Part shown: piece by piece, positions 57,422 through 64,000 of the stretch
Numbering within the stretch: position 1 is the first letter of the stretch
How the letters are laid out: every line of letters begins with the position of its first letter
NCBI GenBank assembly: GCA_036873755.1
Contig: JAVTVY010018962.1
Span: 1-64,000 of the forward strand
Direction of reading: 5' to 3'
Source of the DNA: Hanleya hanleyi
Taxonomy: Eukaryota; Mollusca; Polyplacophora; Lepidopleurida; Hanleyidae
Length of the DNA stretch: 64,000 nt
The notes under the pieces: model-generated
Databases searched by the model: none
Seen by the model: only the letters and a program-made list of their open reading frames with translations
Told to the model about the DNA's origin: nothing
Made by a program: the position numbers and the translations under genes

Positions 57422-58500
57422 AGTAGTCTCTAATGAATATCTGGGGTCGTATTTAGAAGCAGATAACTCTTGTTTGGGGGAGCCGCGGGGAGTTATCTCC
57501 CCTGATTTGGTGATGTCATGTTCCGATCATAGGTCACATCCGGGTCAAAGGTCACATTTGGGTCAAATGTCACCTGTGGTGATGCGGTCAATTCCGGGTC
57601 AAATCTCCTCGGACGGAAGGGAGTCCCCATCCATGTAAATTCCCAGTCACGCCAAATGTTACTGTCGATTCGCCTGAATCTACGGCAATGTCCGGTCATC
57701 TCCGAGAATGTCCAGAGGGCAATCGAGGTCAAGGACAGACAGGGAATTGTGAGAGAAGGACATTTGAATGGATTTTTTAGGGTCGATCACGTCGTGGTTG
57801 GGTGCATGTAAAACTAGGATTTGTCTTGAAAATATAAAATCCAGGAACACAGGCTTTATTTCTAAAACTATGCAAAACCCATATCAACCAGCCCTACATG
57901 TGCTATTATCAGTTCCCAGTGGCCTGCCGAGAGGTGCAGTGTGTGATAGTAGGCGCCTGCAAAATAATTCACAGCAGAAGCGGAAAGCGGAATTTACCCC
58001 TGGTGAGTCGTAGAAATGGGAATTTTGTTGTGGTTGAGATTGTGTATTCCTTCAATTTCGAAAAAAAAGATCGAATCAAGGGAAGTTATCCAGTTAACTC
58101 TTAGTGTAGAGAAAGCAGAAAATCTAGTATATTTGCCCTATGACATTTGTGAAGAGTATTACAGTAAAGCTGTAACGCCTTATCTTAACGACTTGACGCC
58201 TTAACACCCTATCTTAACGCCTCATCCTAAGGCCTTAACGCCTAGATGCCTTAACCCTCTATCTTAACGCCTTAACACCCTAGCATACGTGGTCCAAATG
58301 GGGACAGGGAGGTATTCTATTGAAGCTCTTGTCGTGTAGTGGTGATAGGCGCATGGACACCCGGAAGTAGTAGGGAAGGGCAGTTTTGGAGGTGCGCATG
58401 AGTGAGTTGGTGGGTGGGCTGATGAGTGAGAGAGTTAATGAGTGAGTGATTGAGTGTGGTCGTGGTGAGTAGTAGGTAAAACTCATTTGAAGTCTCATTG
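57422..58500. repeat. Left terminal inverted repeat of the Polinton-like element
   Basis: See the element entry. It includes a GCGTTAAG-type minisatellite in inverse orientation (CCTTATCTTAACG, 58,175-58,285) and GTGAGTGAGTG-like runs at 58,390-58,460. Confidence 0.7.
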
Positions 58501-58509
58501 ACCTCAAAA

Positions 58510-58549
58510 ATTTGCATATGACCTCTGTGACGTCACAGCGACAGCCAAT
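58510..58549 (+). promoter_or_regulatory. Octamer + CRE + CCAAT cluster upstream of PolB
   Basis: ATTTGCAT at 58,510-58,517, TGACGTCA at 58,528-58,535 and CCAAT at 58,545-58,549. The string ATTTGCATATGACCTCTGTGA is shared with both arms of the 18,409-18,640 palindrome. These are consensus sites for POU/Oct, CREB/ATF and NF-Y factors; use in vivo is inferred. Confidence 0.55.
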
Positions 58550-58579
58550 CAGAAGCGAGTATTTTGAGAGAGGTCAAGT

Positions 58580-58868
58580 ATGGCGGCTGTGTGGTGGTGG
58601 TGGGCGGCTGTGTGGTGGTGGTGGTCAAAATGGCGGCTGTGTGGTGGTGGTGGTCAAAATGGCGGCTGTGTGGTGGTGGTGGTCAAAATGGCGGCTGTGT
58701 GGTGGTGGTGGTCAAAATGGCGGCTGTGTGGTGGTGGTGGTCAAAATGGCGGCTGTGTGGTGGTGGTGGTCAAAAGGGCGGCTGTGTGGTGGTGGTGGTC
58801 AAAATGGCGGCTGTGTGGTGGTGGTGGTCAAAATGGCGGCTGTGTGGTGGTGGTGGTCAAAATGGCGG
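58580..58868 (+). repeat. 29-bp minisatellite, ~10 units
   Basis: Unit GGTCAAAATGGCGGCTGTG + TGGTGGTGGT, near-identical copies. Because 29 is not a multiple of 3 and the unit lacks stops in any plus frame, all three plus frames stay open as a 29-residue repeat. It lies between the octamer/CRE/CCAAT cluster and the TATA box. Confidence 0.95.
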
Positions 58869-58882
58869 ATTGTAGAAAAACG

Positions 58883-58890
58883 TATAAAAG
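58883..58890 (+). promoter_or_regulatory. TATA box of the PolB gene
   Basis: CGTATAAAAGGAGG, 148 bases before the ATG at 59,031. The leader has CCTGCCTG-type repeats and a short upstream frame (ATG 59,011, seven codons, TGA). Confidence 0.6.
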
Positions 58891-59030
58891 GAGGCGATTT
58901 TTAGCGGTGGGGTGTATTCATTGCACTACTTGCCTGACTTACCTGACCTGACCAGCCTGACCTGCCTGCCTCACCTCTAGCCTGCCTGCCCTGCCTGCCT
59001 ACCAGCTTGTATGAGACGTGGAGAGAAAGC

Positions 59031-60955
59031 ATGAGACGTGGAGAAGATTTTCCCTGGGACCCAGCAGCACCTCCAGTTGAAGTTTTACCCCAAGACGAGC
59101 GTGTCAGGGACATTTATCGACGTCACTGGGCTACCATACGCCATTGTTTTCACCGTGACCGTCGTCTATTGGACTTGTATAACTTTCGACTGCAAGACCT
59201 CACGTATCTGTCTACCTATGCCGAGAACATTTTCACAGATCAGGTGACAGCGTTCAAGTTGAATATGACATTCGGGTACATTTTACGGCACAAGGAGACG
59301 GATCAGGTGCGGTATTATTATCCCAGCAATAATACCTATGTGTTTTATCAGCCGTTCACGGTGACGGATGCGATTTCTCTGGAGCCACTCATCGACCAAC
59401 TGACTACGTTGGATCCATTGGAATGGGCCCGGTTGCAACGCCCCAATACCCAATGGCTTGTGGAAATGGTGACTAACGTCACATTTTTCGTCACGAAAAT
59501 GAGAGATCATCCTATCGGTGCTCCTGTACTACTACCCCCTTGGCTGCTTCATCGAAAAGGCCTGTATGCATTAACAGCAGGGGGACACGGGCCCTACAAA
59601 GACCGGAAATGTCTGTTTCGGTGTTTGGCCGTGCATGTGGACGAGTGTGATCCCAAGCGTTGTGAGAGAGTGGCCAATGACTATTGGGAACAGTATTTAC
59701 AGCAGCAAGACTTGGATGAGCGGCACTTCCGTGGAGTTCCGTTCAAGAATTTGGATGATGTGGAAACACTGTTCAACCTCAATATCTTTGTATACCGATT
59801 ACGATGCGAGGAGGATACATTTGTGGCTGAATTGGTTCGTCGTTCAACAGAACGGTATGCTTCTACAATGAAAGTCAATGTGTTCGACGACAATGGCGTC
59901 AGTCATTTTCCGCTGATCTACAATATGAGCCAGTACGCTCAGTCTTACAGTTGTGCCCAATGCCATCGGGTGTTTCACCGTTCCCCCGACTTACATCGCC
60001 ACGAGAAAATCTGTACGAACGTTGTGAAGCGAGTATATCCGGGTGGTGTGTATCATAATACGCCTACTATTTTCCAGGAACTGGCCGATGAGGGTCTGAT
60101 CATACCGGAGGCGGACCGTTATTTTCCCTACCGGGCGTGTTACGATTTTGAGGCCCTGTTGGAGCCCATGGACATGTTTTCAGCGAAAACGCAGTGGACG
60201 CAGCGCCATATTCCTCTGAGTGTCAGTATTTCGAGCAACGTACCTGGCTATGACACTGCACCGGTGTGTTTCGTGTCTACCGGGGATTCCCATGAGTTGA
60301 TCAGCCGCATGATGGAATATTTAAGAAGAAATCAGTGCGGCCAGTACGGAATTGTTGGTGTCCAAGTTCCAGGACGTACTGGACCAACTGGACGATCGCA
60401 TTCCTATACCGGGTGTAGCGTTTAGTGACGATGAAGAGTCCGAGTCCGAGTTGGAGCGCGAGTCGGAGCCCGAGTCGCAGTCCCTGCAGTCGCAGGATGT
60501 GCCTTTACCGAAACCGTATGCGGAGAAATTGAAAGTGCGCTTCCTACAATATCTAGGCCAGTTACCGGTGCTAGGTTTCAACTCGGGGCGATATGACTTG
60601 AACATGGTGAAGGAATTTCTTTACCCCTACTTGGCCCAGGCGAATACCATCAAGTCCGTCATCAAGAAGATCAATAATCATATGGCCCTCACTACCACAT
60701 CACTGCATTTCCTGGATGTACGGAACTACTTAGCTCCTAATTATAGCTATGATCAGTGGGTGAAGGCGTATGACTGTGCACAAACCAAAGGGAGGTTCCC
60801 TTACACGTATATATCGACGCTCGATTGTTTGGAGGAAACACAGTTGCCACCCCGGGATGCGTTCTTTGATGATTTGAAGCAAGTGGAATGTCCCGATAAC
60901 GCTACTTCCGGTGATGACGTCCCTTCTGGTGATGACGTCACTTTCATCAATGGTC
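59031..60955 (+). pseudogene. Type-B DNA polymerase (Polinton family), N-terminal and exonuclease part
   Basis: I take ATG 59,031 as start because the frame before it has no ATG. Residue order: an N-domain (DIYRRHWATIRHCFHRDR; YNFRLQDLTYL; FKLNMTFGYIL; TNVTFFVTKM), a KCLFRCLAVHV segment, a C2H2 finger (CAQCHRVFHRSPDLHRHEKIC) at ~residues 305-325, and Exo I with CYDFEAL (~370). One extra A near 60,324 shifts the frame. The next frame has an acidic Ser/Glu run, Exo II (LGFNSGRYDLNMV), HFLDVRNYLAP and GRFPYTYI. It then runs into foreign sequence at ~60,957. The catalytic palm (YxDTD) is entirely missing. It would have replicated the element's DNA. Unlike the three short homologues at 16-20 kb, it lacks the N-terminal zinc fingers. 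Confidence 0.75.
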
Positions 60956-60957
60956 AA

Positions 60958-61003
60958 GTTACAAGCGTCTGGTCCGTCATTCATAATCCAACCGTTGTCC
61001 AAC
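60958..61003 (-). repeat. Family A 3' tip at the polymerase break
   Basis: ACAAGCGTCTGGTCCGTCAT and CATAATCCAACCGTTGTCC match the last ~45 bases of the family A tail (13,634-13,670; 48,926-48,962). The polymerase frame reads into it and stops at 61,057-61,059. Confidence 0.65.
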
Positions 61004-61034
61004 AAAAAAAATCAAAGCACGTGTGTGATTGGAC

Positions 61035-61290
61035 GGTTGACAATGCGTTAAGGCGTTAGGACAGGGCTTTAAGGCGTTGCGATTGAGCGTTAACATAGGG
61101 CGTTAATGTGTTGGCACGGGCGTTAAGACGGGGCGTTAAGGGGGTAATGACGGGCGTCACTACATTTCGACGAATTAGTGCCAATGCCATGGGATATCTG
61201 GACCCACCAGGGCTTCTGATATAATTCACCATGGCGTTGAAGCGTTAAGATAGGTGTTGGTGGGCGTTCGATAAGGCGTTAAAATAGGCG
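61035..61290. repeat. GCGTTAAG minisatellite, block 1
   Basis: Irregular GGCGTTAAGATAGG/GGGCGTTAATG units of 12-16 bp. Confidence 0.8.
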
Positions 61291-61439
61291 CAGCTGCGTT
61301 GCCAGGGAATTCCCTTTCTCTCACTGCATCTATTGCTATGCATATAACCTTGACGTGTCTGAGACATAGTCAGCCTCTACGAAACTCCCCTTTCTCTATT
61401 ACTTCTCAGTGCGTGTACGCGAATCATCTCCAGTCTGGT

Positions 61440-63603
61440 TCTACATGATAAAAGCTTCAATATGATACCCCCCACGCCCTATTTGGACCACGGATGGTCC
61501 ATCTCTTTCCCAAAAGGTTCATTCGAATGCAGTCCATCGCCACATATCGCCATCACCATCACCACACACACAAACATACAAACACAAACAACCACGAAAT
61601 AAACCACCACAGTCAGTGTGCAAATGTGCACATGCGCACTCCGAAACTACCCTCTCTTTACTATTCCCCAGTGCGAATATGCGCATCACCACTGACTACT
61701 CGGTAAGAGCTTCAATAGGATATCTTCCACTCATCGTTTGGACCAAGTATGTTATGATGTTAATGTGTTAAGGTAAGGCGTTAGGATAGGGCGTTATGAC
61801 ATCTAGGCGTTAAGATAGGGCGTTAAGGCGTTGGGTTAAGGCGTTAAGATAGGGCGCTAATGAGTCAAGGCGTTAGGTAAGGGCGTTAAGGCGTTACTGT
61901 AACTTTCCACAAGGTCATAGCGTAAATATACTAGATTTTCTCCTTTACCCACTACTAAGAGTCAACTGGATTACGTCCCTTGTTTTTGGGGCTTTTTCCC
62001 CCGAAATTGAGAGACTACACAATCTGACCTACAAGAAAAAAAGTTTTCTGCTTCTTTTGAAAATTAGTTCATGCACCCACTATCCTAAACTGCACCTCTA
62101 GCCAGGCCACGGTCCGCTTGGGACCAATATTAGCCCATCTATAACTGGTTGATAGGGGTTTTCCATAGTTTTAAGGGTAAAGTCCGTGTTTCCAGATTTT
62201 ATATTTTCATGGCAAGACCTAGTCTTACATGCTCCCACCCATGACTTGATCAGCGCCGATGGGCGCTTCACATGGATCTCACCAACCCATAGTCAAAGAG
62301 GTCCATTCGAATGTCCGTTTCCCATAATCCCCTGTCTGTGCCTGCGCAACAGAGCCTTTCCGTAGCTCCACACCCATCTACCCACGAGATACCTCACACA
62401 ACCCGTTCGGACCAATATTGGGCCATCTCGACCCCGAAACGTTTTTTTCTAAATTAATGCCCTTTTACCCAGAATTCTGTCTGCGCTTGCGTTGATGGAC
62501 ATCATTTCAACGACCCAACCATCCAGTCGGATTGTGCTCCACGCGGGCTTCACTATGACATCTCCCACGACCTATTCGAACATGTAGTGGTGCACCACGA
62601 ACTCAGGACGTCCACCGCCGACCTGCCTATGCACTACGTTTGCGCAATCAGAACTTTTCAGCGAAAATCACCCCATGACTATGGGACCCCTACCATCGTC
62701 TTTTACAGGCAGAGACAGGAAAAAATAAGGTGCCGCACTCCATACCGCAAATGTCCTTGAGTGGGTCTCCGATTGGGACTAGACCAAAGGCGTATATAGT
62801 ACAAGCGTCTGATCCGTCATAGATCTGGCCTCTAGTTCAGAGTTGTCAAATCGATATCGCACGGGAATTTCCAAAATGAGAGCCACCATTTTATTTGTTT
62901 TGAAACCAGAGAGAAATACTGGTCACGAAATGCTGGAACCTGGGATGGCTCTGATGATAGACTTATATCATGGCACAGCACCTTAACATTGGCATGACTG
63001 TGAATTTACATTGATAGGGGACTTTCTGTCCGCGGAGGCGTGAAACGGAAGTGACCGCCTCACCACCGGAACTGATCTTTATCCCGGATATAACCTTTGA
63101 CCTGGACGTGACCTTTGATGCGGACAAGACGTACCGTATCAGGGGAGATAACACCCCGCGGCTCCCCCAAACAAGAGTTATCTGCTCCTAAATCATCTTC
63201 GTTTTATCAAGCCAATTTCTACGTTCCCGCTTCGAACTTCCCTTGATATATCTGGACCCCTTCAATGTTCAAATAACTTATAAATAGACACGAGACGTAA
63301 CTGACCTCGAAAACATTTGAAATTCGAAATGGGTGGCACAAGAGCGTTATTGATTGGCTGACCTAATTAGTGGGCACCATATTAGGAGGAAGGACACCGC
63401 TAATAGAGGATGATACCACTCTATGTGACTTCACCCGCAATCGATGTGTACGTTCTGACTGGTTCTGGTGAAATTTTCACCTCGGATTTTGAACGCTGAA
63501 GGGATCAGTTAAATCAAGGCAGGTTCGAAGTGGGAACGTAGAAATTGGCTGGATAAAATGAAGATGCTCCTAAATATGACCACAGATATTCTTTATATAC
63601 TAC
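61440..63603. repeat. Right terminal inverted repeat of the Polinton-like element
   Basis: Inverted counterpart of 57,422-58,500 plus an extra ~700-bp module set (62,250-62,950) that matches 8,340-8,930. It includes a second GCGTTAAG block at 61,757-61,905 and a ~22-bp family A tip at 62,799 (ACAAGCGTCTGATCCGTCAT). Confidence 0.65.
63184..63575. mobile_element. Foldback MITE with 10-bp target duplication
   Basis: Ten bases GCTCCTAAAT are duplicated at 63,184-63,193 and 63,566-63,575. The 372 bp between them has ~55-bp inverted arms (CCAATTTCTACGTTCCC at 63,211; GGGAACGTAGAAATTGG at ~63,532). It is inserted inside the outer end of the right TIR. No coding content. Confidence 0.85.
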
Positions 63604-64000
63604 ATGAGAATTTATCTGGAATTGACACTATGGCATGTACCAAGATCCATTTGTTTCATTCAACGAGCTATTGTGAACCATCTTGAATTTTCTCCAGAAA
63701 CATCAAAGGTTATCTTTTTCGAAAAACTGAACAGACTAATTTGAAGCTTTGCATACTTGATCGGAGAATCCGGGCCTCTCTGTTCTGTTAAACGATGTGA
63801 CCGCCATAAACCAATCGATCGTCGGATTTTCAAGTTACGGATTTGGACGCAGAAATAAACTCCGCGATTCCGAATATGTGTTTACCAAGCTGATATTTAC
63901 TCCGTCTTCATGGAGCCGCCAGGAGATTATCCTTCCCACTAAAATTTCGAATTTGACCGATCAGTGATACACAATATGTGATACACAATATGACATGTAG
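63604..64000. other. No gene; diverged dispersed repeat
   Basis: AAGTTACGGATTTGGACGCA and GATTCCGAATATG phrases recur near 56,205 and 56,455. Nothing else is supportable up to the window end. Confidence 0.4.

Larger units (their letters stand above)
57422..63603. mobile_element. Polinton-like element with terminal inverted repeats and PolB gene, ~6.2 kb
   Basis: The left end AGTAGTCTCTAATGAATATC..GTATTTAGAAGCAGATAACTC is inverted at the right end (GTTATCTGCTCCTAAAT, then ATGACCACAGATATTC near 63,575-63,595). Matching continues inward (GGTCAAAGGTCAC modules, GTAAATTCxCAGTCA, AATATAAAATC, GGTTGATA) to ~58,500 and ~61,440. The right arm has ~700 extra bp (62,250-62,950) and a foldback insertion (63,184-63,575). 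The internal part has only a broken polymerase; integrase, ATPase and capsid genes are missing, so it is a deletion derivative. Confidence 0.65.

Noticed and set aside
58512..58951. Three overlapping plus-strand frames of 100-130 codons rich in Trp, Val and Gly
   Set aside because: Produced by the 29-bp minisatellite in each frame; no start context or conserved domain.

Overview
The window looks like accessory, repeat-dominated DNA from an animal genome, most likely a marine invertebrate of mollusc type. I infer this from spliceosomal-type signals, poly(A)-tailed LINEs, a tRNA-derived SINE whose core resembles SINEs I know from bivalves and gastropods, an I-like LINE ending in a TCTCTC tract, and several long-TIR DNA elements. 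There is no bacterial gene organisation. No intact host gene is recognisable. The best host-like candidate is one exon at 23,119-23,425, and it carries a frameshift.

The main theme is debris of Maverick/Polinton (adintovirus-like) elements, spread over five places: (1) 7,979-9,300, a terminal repeat plus the zinc-finger/Walker A start of a packaging-type ATPase; (2) 13,976-22,345, an 8.4-kb palindrome whose arms hold terminal-repeat modules, a 21-bp satellite and short zinc-finger genes homologous to the start of the polymerase; (3) 30,152-31,130, the Walker B part of the ATPase and an unidentified stretch; (4) 52,590-54,664, terminal-repeat modules, a protease-like piece, the C-terminus of the minor capsid protein and one further piece; (5) 57,422-63,603, an inverted-repeat-bounded element with a frameshifted, C-terminally truncated type-B DNA polymerase. 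All copies are broken. No integrase was seen.

Retroelements fill most of the rest. An I-like LINE (APE endonuclease, RT, RNase H, zinc-binding tail) is present as one long interrupted copy at 34,690-40,530 and several 3' ends. Two L1/Tx1-like LINE 3' ends (25,196-27,461 and 46,139-47,550) carry poly(A) tails, and a CR1/L2-like 3' end lies at 33,130. A Penelope-type RT remnant lies at 31,655. Family A is an RT-derived repeat with a conserved tail containing a small hydrophobic reading frame. Family B is a ~505-510-bp unit that forms tandem arrays at 28,640-30,012 and 32,232-32,940.

DNA elements nest inside these. A TTAA-flanked transposon pair interrupts the long I-like LINE between endonuclease and RT. 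A ~4.7-kb element with ~700-bp inverted repeats (41,065-45,808) splits a second LINE copy and itself contains two foldback elements, a 5S-rRNA-derived sequence and a SINE. Near the left edge, two inverted, decayed copies of a FEN1-like nuclease gene with a Cys-rich tail share the same in-frame TGA. The remaining stretches (11.1-13.6 kb, 27.5-28.6 kb, 47.6-48.9 kb, 54.7-57.0 kb) are AT-rich and hold little I can name. All readings come from inspection; boundaries are usually good to about 10-50 bases.
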